Shown piece after piece: positions 46,583 to 58,948 of a DNA stretch of 64,000 bases. Position 1 is the stretch's first letter; every line of letters begins with the position of its first letter. The stretch is from Larus michahellis. Taxonomy: Eukaryota > Chordata > Aves > Charadriiformes > Laridae. The stretch covers positions 12,152,001 through 12,216,000 of the forward strand of contig NC_133906.1 in the NCBI RefSeq assembly GCF_964199755.1. Direction: 5' to 3'. Position numbers and translations under genes: made by a program. Under the pieces are notes generated by a model, which saw nothing but the letters and a program-made list of their open reading frames with translations, was not told the origin of the DNA and searched no databases.

Positions 46583-49500
46583 TGATGCAGATGCTCTGAT
46601 GCCAAGTGGTGTTTATCCAAGAGCTGGCCATTGCCCTTCCCCAGCCCTGGTGTGTTCCTGGAGGCACTCGCTGGGCAGTGCCGCCTCCCTGCCCTGCTGG
46701 TGCTCTTCTCCGCTCTCCCCAGCACACACGGGCAGGCTCTTCTGAACGCCGCTTTCAGGCTGCGGTACTGCTCTCGGGAGGAGCCGAGGAAGGTTTGTCT
46801 CGGTAGGTAAAACTCAGCCCTGGGAATTTCCCTCTTTGAAGCGCTTTTTCCTGGTTTTTGTTTCTTTGTGACTTCAAGATTTTTATGCTTACTTAGGATG
46901 CTTGCCTGCCCATGTAAGAGTCTCTGGGGCTAAGGTGGGTGCGCAGTAAGCTGGTTTCACCAGGGAGCCTGCTTGCTGCTCCTGGAGGTGCTGGGTGTCC
47001 TCCACCCCCTCTGACCTCAGCCTCCAGGAATGCGCGGCGGGCCCTGCCTTGCTTGAGAGGCGAGACAGCAGCGGGAGACCTTCTTAGCCTGGGTTAAGGA
47101 GTCCTAGGAACTCAGTGTGTATGTGTAGCTCTGTCTGTGCACCCTCATAAGTGGTGAATCCAGCTCATCTGAGAGTAAAAGCATCCAGAACTTTAAATAC
47201 TCTGTCGCTTTTGTGAGAACAGGAGGCTGAGCACAAAAGAAGGAACCTCTGTTTGCCCCTCCATGAAGGGAGACAATGCAATGTGACTTTGCACCTTATT
47301 TCCAATCTGATAAGACACTTGCAACTCTCCTCAGGAGAGAGATGTTAAACATGCTCCAAACAAGAGAGGATGTTTGCATCTTAACAGACATCAGACAATC
47401 TAACCATGAGCTAAATCCACATGAAATCGGGCTTTCTCTAGCTGCTGTATGCATAGATCGACTGGCTTTTACCACACTATCAATGGCTTCATTTCTGCTG
47501 TGTCCCAGTCCCTGAGCCTGTACGGGGCGTATTGACAATGGATTTCAGCCCTCTTAGTAACAAGAAGTTTGGATGCAGATGAGAGATGCTGAAGAGAGAG
47601 ATGCACCCCCCACGGTGGGGGTACATCTGCTCCATATAAAAGGACTGATCTGGCCTTGTCCTTTTTGTCACCTTTCCGCAGAATTGCTGTACTTTGCTAT
47701 TACTATAACTTTTTTCAATACAAATACATGTGTCATGTCACTACTTAACAGAAAGAGGAGTGGTGAAATATGACTCTTTAAATCGACGGCCCGCTCCCAT
47801 TTACAGGATCAGCAGCCTGGCTGGGGCAGGCTCGTGTTTCACCACTTCTTCAGCTAAAAATACAGAAGGGTGTTTGACAGCCCCAGGTGAAATGAGGGGA
47901 GCTGGACACAGTGAGGGTCCCCAGCTGGAGAGCCTGGAGACTGTGTGCCGGGCAATGCAGGATGTGCTCGTTCCATGTCCCAGTCTAATCCCACACACTG
48001 CACTGGGAGGCTTTCCCTGCGGATAAAGAAACAAGTGCTGCACTCAGGCATCAGCCTCGCCCATGCCTTCCTCAGGCTGGGGGGTGAAGTAGCCTGATCT
48101 CGGTCACTCCTTTCATCAAGCAAGTGCTGGGGCACTATATGTGGTACGAGACTTCTGTAACCACCACAACTTCCCAGGCAGCCTCATATCAGCAGATGAA
48201 ATGTCTTGTCCCATGTGCAGATCATGTCACCCCTCCCTGGTCCGGGTGCTGTCACCCGGTCACCCATCCCGTCACAGCTGGTCCTCCGCAGGGTGGACCC
48301 TCCAGCGAGGGAGAGCGGCCGGTGTATGAACTTCAGCCTGTGCTGGCAGCAAGCTTGTTTAGAAGGGAAGGCACTTTTTTCTTTATTTTATGAGATAGAA
48401 ATATGAGGGGGTTTTGTTGTGTTGTTTTTGTTTTTTCTCTTTTTTTCTTTCCCCCCCAGGACAAAGAGAGGCAAGCTGGGCTTCTGGCAAGCCTGGCTGC
48501 ATGACCAGGAGCTGTGGTAGCCATTCTGCTGGGTGGCAAATCCTCATGGCTGGCAAGTTAAAGTGAGCGAGTCCTACAGAGCAGATGCTGTTGTCAGAAG
48601 GCTGCACTCGGTCTGTCCAACAATGTGGAACTTTGTAATGAAGGATGAAATCCAGGCACAAGCTGTGGGGCAGGTGGAGCAGTGGCTGAGCTGCCTGCAA
48701 ACACCCTTCTGGGAATCCCAGGATCTGCACTTTCTGATTGTCACCCAGCGCGTTGGGGAACATCCCTGGTTTGGTGGCACCGTGCTGTGACCAGCCCTCC
48801 CACAGCCGGCAGTGGCACGCGGCTCCCGGTGAGGAGCAGCAGACCCTGCGCCACGGGAGGGGAGCGGGTCCCCCCAGGCAGGGGTGGCAGAAATTCCTCC
48901 AGCCACTGGTGGAGGAGGGCTGACCTCTTCCCAGGGCACAGGAACGTGTCAGAAAGCCCTGATGGCGATTCTGCAGCTCAGAGATAAATACATAAGGTGG
49001 AAGGCAGCCTGAAAATGGGACTGAGGAGCAAACAGGTGAATAGTTGCTGAAGAGCCAAAAGCCAGCTCTGGGTTGGACAAACCCCTGTTCCTGTGCTGGG
49101 ACTCTGACTATGACGCCTCTGACGTTGTTTTTTTGCTTTCACAGTGCTGTGTCTCAAAGCCAGAGCCATTTGCTGCGGGGCTGGCTAAGCCCAGTGGGCC
49201 AAAGGCTGAGGAGGGATACGATTGCCCTCTGCAAATACAGCGGGACGTAAGAACTATCACCAGAGAAGAGGTATTAAACTAAAGGACAGTATTGGCACAA
49301 GTGCAAATGAGTGCCAATTGGTTGCAAATAGATTTAGGCTGGAAACTAGAATATTTCTAATCATGCAACAAACTGGTGTCTGTAACAGCCTTTTGGATAA
49401 AGCAGCAGGGCCAAAACGTCAGGATGCTCCCGGCTGCCCAGTGAGCTCATGAAGGGCTGATGCAGTACCGTGGCGTGGCAGCAACGCGGTGCAGAGCCCC

Positions 49501-52337
49501 GTCCTTTGGGGATTCAGTAACTCACCCCAGAAGAGTCGGCCCGTGCAAGCCCTGCCCGTGCCAGGGGTGCTCCGACTGTGCTCCCCTGGTGAGGGACAGG
49601 CGGTCCCCTGCTGCAGGGAAACCCCGGAGAACAGCGGAAAGAGGAAAGATTCCTCCTTTTGCAGTCAGTTATGGTCAATGTGGCACGCCTGGTAGCTCCT
49701 CATATGCACCACCATGTTTACCATGGTAATGCCACCATCTTCCCCACCATTAAGTCTTGCAACTAGTGAGTGACTCCTTCCCTTCTCTCTCTTCATGCAC
49801 CCAAGAGGTGTCTGAATGCCGGTGAGTTTTCTCTAGCACGTATCCAAAATGGAACCTTTTCCTTAGGTGAGCAGCAAGCAGCTCCGCTTGTCATTCCATG
49901 CAGCATCTCTTCTCTCCCGCTTTTACCTGCTGGCCTTTCCAGCGCACACAGAGCCTGCTCCAACTCCTTTAAATTATCAACTAAAATGATCTTCTTGACC
50001 TGCTGATCCCAGCCTTTCTGCTGCTACTCCCACATTAAGCAAGTTTAATGCTTGTGTCCTCGCTTTCAAGCTTCTACCTTGCTCCTGTGCTTCCTTCATC
50101 ACTGACCTGCCCTCTTCCCCGTGGCCTCCTGCCCTTCTTTGTGGCCACTAATGCTGGCTCAGGCACCTTTTTCATCTCTCCTGCAGCAGTGCCCCACAGA
50201 TCTTACTGTGCAACGTGGTGAGTGCTCAGCACAACGGGGCAGCGGGGCAGGACTGAGGCGTTTGGGCACTGCTGCAGCCGAGACCCAAACGCTCTACCCC
50301 ACCCCGGGCCGCTGCCTGCCCCGCGCGTTCGCGGGGAGGAGGGCTCCGGAGCTTGCTCTAAGGGAGCAAAACACAACAAAATATTTTTCAGCAAAGCTTG
50401 CAGGCAGAAACATGCCTTCAAAGCGTTACAGTCCAGTTCGCTATGGCTTCTCTTTCTGCCCTGCTTTGTACATACCCTGCTTTGTTGCAATAGCTCTAAC
50501 CCAGTGCGTTACGCTCCTCAGGGCAAGGACTGTCTCTCTTTGTTCTGCAGAGCCTCCAGCGCGCGTCCAACCATCACTGCAGGCTTCTGGTCTTGGGGAG
50601 GGGGTGAGGAGAGGCCTGTGCTTGAAAGGCAGATGTCATTAAAATACGGTGGAATAGAGTCTGAAGCAAAACATAGTGCGGTGATGGATCTAGACCATGA
50701 AACTCAATGATTTCACTGCTGTACGCAAAATGCTGATGGTTGTATTTGTAGTGAGCCGTATGCTGGCTGTGGGAAAGAAGCCCAGGCTGACGGGGGAGCG
50801 GTGGGATGCGGCAGGGCTGCAGCAGGCGGTGCCGCCTCTCCGTCCCTCGCCCGGCTCACTGAGGGGTGCAGCTGCTGCCAGCTCTGGGGCACAAAACACC
50901 TCCTGGAAAGTCCCTGTTCAGGTTATTTCATAGGGAAAGGTTGGCCCGAGTTGTTCAGAACAGCCAAGAAATGCAGAAAGGCTGTTCAGAAATCTCTTCT
51001 TTTTAAGATTTACCTGTGCAGGGACACCAGAAGAAGTGTGTACGTATCTGAGCGAGGGATCCCCCCGCAGCACAGCAGCCTCTGCGAGCTGACCCGTCTC
51101 TCCCTGGGGAGCGGTGGCTGTAGGACTCTGCCTCTGCAGAAGGCTGAGCTTCACCCTGGCTGCACCCAGGGGCTGTTGGCACAAACAGCAAATCCAGCTG
51201 ATAGTGCTGCAGAGGATGGGGTTGTTCTAAGGTGAAAATTACAGGGCTGGGGTAGACTTGTGCTGTGACAGCACCTGTAAGTAACTGTAAGGACGGGAGT
51301 CGCTTTGCTGGTCTCGCGCGCGCAGGTGGTGGCAGTGGTGGCGCGCTCTCTTCTCATTGCTGCTTTGAACTGCGCTTCCTGGGCGATTGTTCCCTTAATC
51401 AAAAGAAAATGAACTCCAATTAAGGTATCTCACAAAGTATGATTTGTGTCAAATTAAGACTGCTGGTGTAGCTTTGAAAAAAGCAGTAATACTGAGGCCT
51501 GATTCACACAGGACTTACAAGAGAAAGGGGTGGATCAAGCTTCTCAAGTAAATGCAGTAAGAGCTGAGTTTGATTCATGCAAATCAAAGTTTTCGTATAA
51601 TGTGAGATCCTCCTGTTTGAGATAGGATGGGAGACTGACATGACCATTATAATAGTGTTTTGGAAATGAAAAGGGCGTATCTGCGGCTGAATGCTTCCCA
51701 GGCGCGTTCATGCATGTTCTCTTGGCAGGACAGACATCTTTTACCTGTACCCACGATGAGACTTCCAGCAGTCCAAGGAACCTGCAAGAACAACATCTGT
51801 CACGACAGAAACCGCTTACAGCACAGGAAGGCTGTTTGGTTGGTTGGAAGGTCTGTGTTATGCATTATTTGTATACGGCCTTCTAAACTGTTGGCCTAGT
51901 AGTTCATGAACAAACTTTTAATAAACATAATAAATCAATCTATTGAGAATATTAAGCTTTAAAAGCACTGGTTTTGAATTAAAAGAAGATAGCCTTGGCA
52001 GGACATAGGCAAAAAGCTTAGTTTAAGTCCCACTCACTGAAACTGCATTTAATAGTGGAAATTTACTGAAATCTTGAAACTTGAAAGAAGAGAGTTTTTA
52101 ACTCCTGTTGTGTGTACTTGGTACAAGGAGGTACCAGGAGATGTTTAAGACCTAGACAGCAGTTACCCGGTGATGCGTTTTCTGCTAAACACACTCCTCG
52201 TTTTCCCCTCACCAGGAAAGCCAAGCCCCGGGTGCAGCTGGGGTCGGGCAGAGCGAGCAAACCCCTGCTCAATGGGGACAGAGCACCGGGAGCGAGGTGT
52301 CGGTTCTGGGGTAACTGGAGGGGATCTCTATTGCCAG

Positions 52338-52382
52338 GCTGTCCTGGGGAGGTACCCTGGGTACTGGGGAGGTACCCTGGGT
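52338..52382. repeat. Two-copy short tandem repeat
   Basis: The unit ctggggaggtaccctgggta occurs twice in tandem with one change at the end. It lies about 150 bases upstream of the CR1 copy starting near 52524. Confidence 0.85.
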
Positions 52383-52523
52383 CCTTGCTCGCTGCCGTCG
52401 GGCTGGAGGGCTGTGTGAGTGTCCAGGAACGCAAGTCCCTCAGTTGTTGCTGAGCGAGGCTGGCTGTGCCCTGCGCCTTGCGGAGCTGCTGCTGTGCAGA
52501 GCAGAGCCCTGCCTGACGCCACT

Positions 52524-53402
52524 CTCTCTTGGATAACACCAAGCTGTGTGGAGCGGTCAACATGCTGGAAGGACAGGATGCCACCCAGAGGGACCTGGAC
52601 AGGCTTGAGAGGTGGCCCGGTGCAAATGTCATGGGGTTCATCAAGGGCAAGTACAATGTGCTGCACGTGGGTTGGGGCAACCCCAAGCACAAATCCAGGC
52701 TGGGCGGAGAATGGCTGGAGAGCAGCCCTAAGGAGAAGGACTTGGGGGTGTTGGTGGATGAGAAGCTCAACATGACCCAGCAACGTGTGCTGGCAGCCCA
52801 GAAACCCCCCGCAGCCTGGGCTGCGTCCCCAGCAGCATGGGCAGCAGGGCGAGGGGGGATTCTGCCCCTCTGCTCCGCTCTGGGGAGACCCCCCTGCAGT
52901 GCTGCCTCCAGCTCTGGGGCACCAACAGCAGAAGGACACGGAGCTGTTGGAGCGGGGCCAGAGGAGGCCCCGGAGATGCTGGGAGGGCTGGAGCCCCTCT
53001 GCTGTGAGGACAGGCTGAGAGAGTTGGGGGGTTCAGCCTGGAGAAGAGAAGGCTCCGGGGAGACCTTGGAGCCCCTTCCAGTCCCTAAAGGGGCTCCAGG
53101 AAAGATGGGGAGGGACTCTGGATCAGGGAGGGGAGCCATGGGACGAGGGGGAATAGTTTTACAGTGAAAGAGGGGAGATTTAGATGAGATCTCAGGAAGA
53201 AATTCTTTGCTGTGAGGGTGGTGAGCCCCTGGCCCAGGTTGCCCAGAGAAGCTGTGGCTGCCCCATCCCTGGAGGGGTTCAAGGCCAGGTTGGACGGGGC
53301 TTGGAGCAACCTGGTGTGGTGGGAGGTGTCCCTGCCCAGGGCAGGGGGGTGGCACTGGATGGGCTTTAAGGTCCCTTCCAACTCTAACCATTCTATGATT
53401 CC
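52524..53402 (+). mobile_element. CR1 LINE, plus sense, about 0.9 kb of the 3' part
   Basis: The sense strand encodes remnants of the CR1 reverse-transcriptase C-terminal region ([20 protein letters not shown], then [18 protein letters not shown]), then EDRLREL, and ends ccattctatgatt. This is the longest CR1 copy in the window, 5' truncated and with frameshifts. A 521-codon frame on the opposite strand (52063-53628) is antisense to it and not a gene. Its last 430 bases closely match the copy at 60650-61083. Confidence 0.95.
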
Positions 53403-54244
53403 CTTCTTTTCCAGGGTAACCAGGGTCTGGGGTCCTATCTCCTTCTGCTCTGCACCTCTGCAAACCCCTGCTTAGCCCACTGGAAAAGCAAATACTGAAC
53501 TGGAATAGCTGTTTTCTGTGCTCCTTCAGCACACGCAAGGGACTGCAGATGAGTAGAGGACCGGGCCTCTGGTGGGTCTCGGAAGGTGACTGTCTTTTAA
53601 AAATGAAAAGCAAACCCAGAACGGTCAAAAGGCCCTGAAAGGCGGCAAGAATTACAAACAGGGATTGAAAGCTAAAGAGAGAGAAAATCTTAATTAGATC
53701 TCCACCAACCTGTAGAGGAACACATTTGGATTAAAATGAAATGGAGCTTTGTACTCTCCGGGTTTCAGAGCAAGAATGGAAGAGGAATTATTCACATTTG
53801 CTATTTGTGAAGCCGGATTGCTTTTTCTGTGAACTTGTCTTTTTAACTTCTCACCTTGTCAAAAAATTGTGAAAAGCTGCTGGGATGGTGTATTTGGGGT
53901 AGTTCTTATCACAGAACATAACAGAAACATTTCCATGGTTTCAGAACACGGGCAGAGTTTCCTATTTAATCCTATCCTCTCCAAGTTAACTCCTTTCCTC
54001 TGGTGGCAAGCCAGCCTGTCCACCATTCACCAACTGGCCTTATATTTCTCTACCATCGATATTTTCTCTTTGTGAATATCTATCAATATTTAATACAGCG
54101 GTGTCAGTTTTGCTGTAAGATGAGAGGAACTACTAGAAACCTTGAATTATACATTGTGTGGCTGGGGGAAGCTGGGGAGAGTTTTCTTTTGGACCCAAAG
54201 CTCTTGGAGTTGATCTCTGGGACCTGCAGCCTGAAATCCTAATA
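53403..54244. other. GRXCR2 upstream region
   Basis: Between the CR1 end and the GRXCR2 start codon. It should hold the GRXCR2 promoter and 5' UTR. AT-rich sequence at 54060-54100 (atatctatcaatatttaata) is a possible core promoter, but no firm TATA/initiator pair was found. The frame upstream of the ATG is open to 54158, which does not by itself imply coding. Confidence 0.4.
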
Positions 54245-54589
54245 ATGGACGAGCACCAGAAGAAACTCAATCAGCGGCATGAGGGAAGGCCCCGCAAAGT
54301 GAGGTTCAAAATATCGTCATCTTACAGCGGTCGAGTGTTAAAACAAGTCTATGAAGATGGGCAGGAACTGGAGCCCCCGGCCAAAGAGCACTCCCGGCGT
54401 TTTCTCCGCCACAGCTTCGAGCCAGGGGACCATTTCTGTGGGGCTGGGGAAATGCCAGAAAACAGGTTTTTCTCGCCAGCCAAGCTGAGTGCCCAGCGGA
54501 TCAGCATATTCAAAGAGGACAAGAAATACAGTCTCACCAGTAACTCTGCTCTGCTCGGGGACTGCCAGCCAAGCGACAGCCACTGCAGG
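54245..54589 (+). CDS. GRXCR2: GRXCR2 exon 1
   Basis: This exon has 115 codons from ATG 54245. It opens MDEHQKKLNQRHEGRPRKVR and carries the conserved FKISSSYSGRVLKQVYEDGQ and, later, SAQRISIFKEDKKYSL. It ends TGC AGG|gtaagt in phase 0. This ATG is chosen because the human protein starts at the same point relative to KKLNQ. The middle, around residues 45-75, is the most divergent part. Confidence 0.95.
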
Positions 54590-57500
54590 GTAAGTCACGG
54601 CCTGCCCGGGGCTGTCACCCTGCCAGGGAACCCGCTCCAGCCTAAACCATTCTTGGACAACTATGGTAACGGGAGTCTCAAACTGGAACCTCGTTCAGAT
54701 AAAGCTCAGTTTTGTCAGTCTGGGATTTTAAAAGGCGTTTGTAAATCTTCAGCCTTTATCCCACAAATTCTGTATTCCGCTCACTCTGCAAATGGCTGGA
54801 GCCGCGTGTTGTGTGACCGGCATCTGCTCACTGTGCTCCAGCTTCTCACTGGCATGATTTGCATCTATCCCTTTTGTAGAATAAGATATAATATTTCCAT
54901 ATATATCAATATCTATACATAGTAATCCTAATGCATCTAAAGCAGTCAAATGTAAGGTGGGTATTATCTTAATTAGTTATATTTAAGGCATTAAAGTTGC
55001 ATGACTTCAGCTGGCAAAAGGGTCAGTGCCACCGGCAGTGCAGCAGTGAGCCTCCGAGCGAGGCGTCCACATCGTCTGGCAAGTCAGAATTACCCTTCCG
55101 CTGCGTTTAAAATCCCAGCTTAGTTTCACTGGGTATTTTGTTAACATATAATTATTGCCATTGATATAAAGTGTCTCTTTTCGTCCTAATAAAAAGCCAG
55201 TACGTGTGTAATATATGTTAAATTGATTAATACACAGGGATTATGTACATTTTCTTACCCTGTCGAATTAGATTTATGTATCTTTAACTGCTATTTGGTT
55301 TTATCAAATCTAGATGTGCCAACTAAACAATTCATATAACAACGCTGGCTTATCGGCACTATTGATAACGCAGCCGTATTACACTGATACACAAACTCTG
55401 AATGTAAATTAATACATTAAAAGTACTAATTCTTGGTGCTAATCAAAGTTGCGTGTAAGAAACCCAGATGGCTGATACTTGAACTATATTTAGTTGATAC
55501 ACCTGACATCTAGTTTAACTGAAAACATCAAACCACGCTGAATCTCTCCTGCCTGAAGACAGAGCACTAATGTGATCTTATCCATACCATTAATTTGTTC
55601 TGCATTCTTGGGTAACGCTCATCACTGTTCCCTGCTTTCCTTGACCATAAATACCCTGAGTAACCACGCTAGCCAGTGCCGGTTTTGTTTGCTATCAACA
55701 TGCATTTGGTGTTTGGAGACACCATGTCTGTGTAACAAACCCGAGGCTTTGGAGGCCTTCTGGAAAAGGTAAGGGTTTGCCTTCTGGAAAAGATAAGGAA
55801 GGGTTTGCCTTCTGGAAAAGGTAAGGGTTTGTGCTCGCCTGCCCCCCGCTTCTCCCCCCAGAGGGGCAGAAGACCACCCCACCCCACCTCAGCTGATGCC
55901 ACTCTGGCAGCGTGCTTCCTTAGGAGCATGTCTCCTTGTGCATCGCTTCTGCCACAGATACTTAAACAGAGCGAAATATGAAGACCGTGTAAAACAATAG
56001 GCTATGGTAACTGCCATCTGATACCTAGTGCAAGGGGGAAAAGGGAGCAGGGAAGCAAAGTGCAGCTTTCAGAGAAATGTTTGACCATACAAAGTTTAGC
56101 TTTAGAATCATTAGAAAAGAATACAAATTCAAGTGTGCCAGAGACGGTTATTTAGACTGGCTCCTCACTGCTAGGAACCAATTTAGCATTAGAAAATGAG
56201 GGGGTTTTTATCATCTGACCCTTTTGCCAGTGTTAATAAATTACAAAGGAAAGCTTTCTTTTAAACTGAAAAACCCCATCAAAGGCTGCGGAATAGGTCA
56301 CCAGGGGAATTTCTACTTCTGGCCAAAAACATGAAAACCCCTCTCCACCCCTCTCCAACTACGCAGCCTTCAAAGAAACGCAGGTCAGTCCCCAGGGCAG
56401 AGGTTGCCTTTCCATACATGCCAACACCGCTGCTCTTAGAATCGTGCCACGTTTTTTTTCTTGCATGTGGGGTGGAATGAGAATTTACATCCCATCCAGA
56501 ACGCGACCTTAAAGCAAGGCTTTGAAACCTTGACCCAAAGTCTTGGTGTGATCCCGTGGCCTGTTGGGGCCGTCTCTCCCCACTGCTGTGCGCAGAGCTC
56601 CGGGGGTGGTGGGGGCCGCCCTGTGTTGCAGAGCCAGCCCAGCAGGTGACCAGAGGAGACATCCTTCTGGGAGCCCAGGGTTGTAGTTGTAGAGCCTTTA
56701 TACAGGCAAGACACTGATGAGATCCTTCTACAGGCTTCTCCAATTTTAGATTTTGGCAAGATCATCATCTACACCAACAATCTGAAAATCATCCGTGCAC
56801 CAATGGACCAGAAAGAGCTCATGAGAAGAGTCATCCAGACTGAGGGAATAAATGACTGGGCCTTCATATACCGGGAAAGGAAGGAAAGATTTGGTGGTGG
56901 ACATAAAAAAGATGTGGAAAAAAAGGTTGCCTGCAATCAGCATGTGCGGGTAAGAGAAAATGGAAAGTGTCTTTTTTCCCCCTAGGGCTTTTGGGTCTTA
57001 CAGCCCTAGTCAGACCACTGAGCATTCCCACCCAAGCCCCATCACTGTCTGTATCTGGCACCTGACTAAATTTGGATTAAAAGCATCACTTTGTTCCTCT
57101 TCCCACTCGGGAGATAACCGATCAGCGCTGTGCTGCAGCCTGCGCTCTGGGGACTGCTCTTCTGTTTCCAGATGCTCGTGTCTCCCACTTGATTCTTCCC
57201 CTGGAGATGGCTGATGTTTCTGTAGTTTGGCATAGGTCCACCCTTCGTCACCGTCTCCCAGTGGGATAAGAGCAGGCCAGAGTTTCTCCAGCCTGACAAG
57301 GCTAAACACAGCTGCTCTGTGGTTGAGACTGCCAGAGGCTAAAATTTTAATATCAGCTGAAATAAGATTGTGCCTTCCACTTGTTTTCTCACGGGTTAGT
57401 CTTTGTTGGTCAGAATCCCAATTAGTCTGACCATAATCTCACCCCACAAAACATAATGTTGTTGTGGAGGGCAAATATGAAACAGTTCTGCAGATCTGAG

Positions 57501-58948
57501 ACCGACCTGTGCGGAGGGCAGGTTACCTTGGTCCTTCTGCAACCACCAGCCTTGCTCACGGCTCGCTTCCACAAAGACCCCATGAAAACTGCAAACGGCC
57601 CTGAGAAACTAAGCAGGAATTTTGGCCTTTGTCAGTTTTGAAATAAACTCGATTTTCAGTAAGAGGGCTTTCACGTAAAAGAAAAGATTCATCCCATCTA
57701 GTGGCAGACACTTATCTGACGCCCCAAAAAAATCACTTCTGGCCTTTGGGGGAATGTGTGTCAGAAAGGAACTCCACAAGGCAACTGATCGCCTCCCTCC
57801 AGTCGCCCTCACTGGAGGAGCACGCTTTGGAGAAGGACAACAGCTCCAGTAAGGCACTGCTGCAGAGAAATTTGTTAACCTTGGAAGAACTCAGCAAAGT
57901 ACTTCTGTTCTTGATATTTAGGAACAAAAAGTAAAACTTGAAGGTCCTAAAACTATTATTTTTCTAGAATAATTTTGGACTTTCTATACACTGTATTGTG
58001 AACATTCATTTAAACATGACCAAACCACCGGAAGGTTATCCTTCTGAGAAGTGGATTGATTTGGACTATCAAATTCATAAGCAGGCACCAATGTGAAGCA
58101 TACCTGGCACCAACTCTTAGTGAAAACCTCCTTCTGTGGTGCCATGTGAAGTGGAGCCGCTGCACAGGAACAATGCAGGACTCTGAACCTGACATCAAAA
58201 GAAGGAACCTACGCCGTGCCACATTCTTCTTCTTTAATCATTTCTGGGCTCCGTGGAAGCACTGAATTTTAGGCTGGGATTTGGAAGAGGCTATCTGGCA
58301 CCCTGGGAGAGAGTTGCAGGCATGAGGGACAGCTTGAAAGGAACTGTGTCTGTCGGTGATGAGGGATTCGGGGGGAGAGGGCGAGGGGAGACGCTTGAAG
58401 AAATGAATCGTGTCTCAAAAGTGAGGATACAGGGCGGAGAAGTGGATGTGTTAAGAAATGACAGAAAGATGGGATGGATGGAGCTATGCAGACCCTTGCA
58501 GGAGGAGAAAGATGTATTTGAAAGTATTGTGTTATAAGCCCAGTCACATTAACTTCTCATTTTCTAGAAATATCCAGAAATTGTCACCAAACATACGTGA
58601 GCCTTTTTCTTGAAGATCTGGCTGTAGAGAACTGAGTATTATTGGCAGAGTGGCATGTCGGGAGCAACAATTGCTTAAAAGAAGACAGAATTTCCCTCTT
58701 TCAACTATGTTACTGACTTGAGTGTCTGATACCCAGTAACAGGTTTTTTCCTGATCTATCTCTTTCAGGAGGGAGATGCTGAACACGGTTGTTCCCAGTG
58801 TAAAGGGTCAGGCTCTGCGCCTTGCTCACTCTGCCATGGAAGCAAGTTTTCGATGCTGGCGAACAGATTCCGAGAGTCCTACCGGGCTCTCCGATGTCCG
58901 GCTTGCAACGAGAGCGGCCTCCAGCCCTGCCGGATCTGTGCTGCCTGA
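54245..58948 (+). CDS. GRXCR2: GRXCR2 gene, coding span (three exons, 246 aa)
   Basis: GRXCR2 (glutaredoxin and cysteine-rich domain containing 2) is needed for stereocilia of inner-ear hair cells; human mutations cause recessive deafness (family knowledge). Exons 54245-54589, 56734-56949 and 58769-58948 join in phase 0 throughout and give 115 + 72 + 59 residues; human is 248 aa from memory. The protein has a basic N-terminus with PRKVRFKISSSYSGRVLKQV, a short glutaredoxin-like piece (GKIIIYTNNLKIIRAPMD) and a C-terminal Cys-rich domain with four CxxC motifs. No CPYC-type redox centre is present, which is typical of this protein. The gene looks intact and is divergent from SH3RF2 and in tandem with PRELID2. 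Confidence 0.95.
54590..56733. other. GRXCR2 intron 1
   Basis: An AT-rich 2.1-kb intron. A three-copy tandem repeat lies at 55757-55833. No other gene or CR1 copy is seen. Confidence 0.8.
55757..55833. repeat. Three-copy tandem repeat, 24-28 bp unit
   Basis: The unit gccttctggaaaaggtaagg plus gttt occurs three times; the middle copy reads gccttctggaaaagataagg and has four extra bases (aagg). A recent local expansion in GRXCR2 intron 1. Each unit contains AAAG|GTAAGG, which looks like a splice donor on the plus strand. Confidence 0.9.
56734..56949 (+). CDS. GRXCR2: GRXCR2 exon 2 (glutaredoxin-like segment)
   Basis: The acceptor gatccttctacag is followed by ASPILDFGKIIIYTNNLKII, matching the human PLPIIDFGKIIIYTNNLKII closely. 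The exon has 72 codons, phase 0 at both ends, and ends CAT GTG CGG|gtaaga. The second half is charged (ERKERFGGGHKKDVEKK), where human has an acidic stretch, so this part evolves fast. An alternative acceptor 17 bases downstream (ttttag) would shift the frame and is rejected. Confidence 0.94.
56950..58768. other. GRXCR2 intron 2
   Basis: A 1.8-kb intron. Nothing recognised besides short chance open frames. Confidence 0.8.
58769..58948 (+). CDS. GRXCR2: GRXCR2 exon 3 (Cys-rich domain)
   Basis: The acceptor gatctatctctttcag is followed by EGDAEHGCSQCKGSGSAPCS, then LCHGSKFSMLANRF, ESYRALRCPACNESGLQPCR and IC. Four CxxC pairs with CxxCxGxG spacing suggest zinc binding of the DnaJ Cys-rich type. 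The stop is TGA at 58946-58948, two residues after the last CxxC, close to the human end. Confidence 0.96.
   Translation, partial: EGDAEHGCSQCKGSGSAPCSLCHGSKFSMLANRFRESYRALRCPACNESGLQPCRICAA

Larger units (their letters stand above)
39547..52523. other. Intergenic region, SH3RF2 upstream side
   Basis: No protein gene was recognised. It should contain the SH3RF2 promoter and any noncoding first exon. The GC-richer part at 39700-40850 is the best candidate. T-runs lie at 41219-41232 and 41281-41302, a CT-rich run at 45210-45240, and MIR/L2-like remnants at 42262-42500 and 43550-43630. Long open frames (for example 46083-46745) show no known motifs. Confidence 0.6.

Noticed and set aside
46083-46745. 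220-codon plus-strand open frame in intergenic DNA
   Set aside because: No recognisable domain, composition of GC-rich noncoding DNA, no supporting splice or promoter signals.
52063-53628. 521-codon open frame on the minus strand
   Set aside because: It is antisense to the CR1 copy at 52524-53402; low stop density comes from the GC-rich repeat. No gene motifs.
54158-54244. Upstream in-frame extension of GRXCR2
   Set aside because: No conserved residues and no family support; the ATG at 54245 matches the known protein start.
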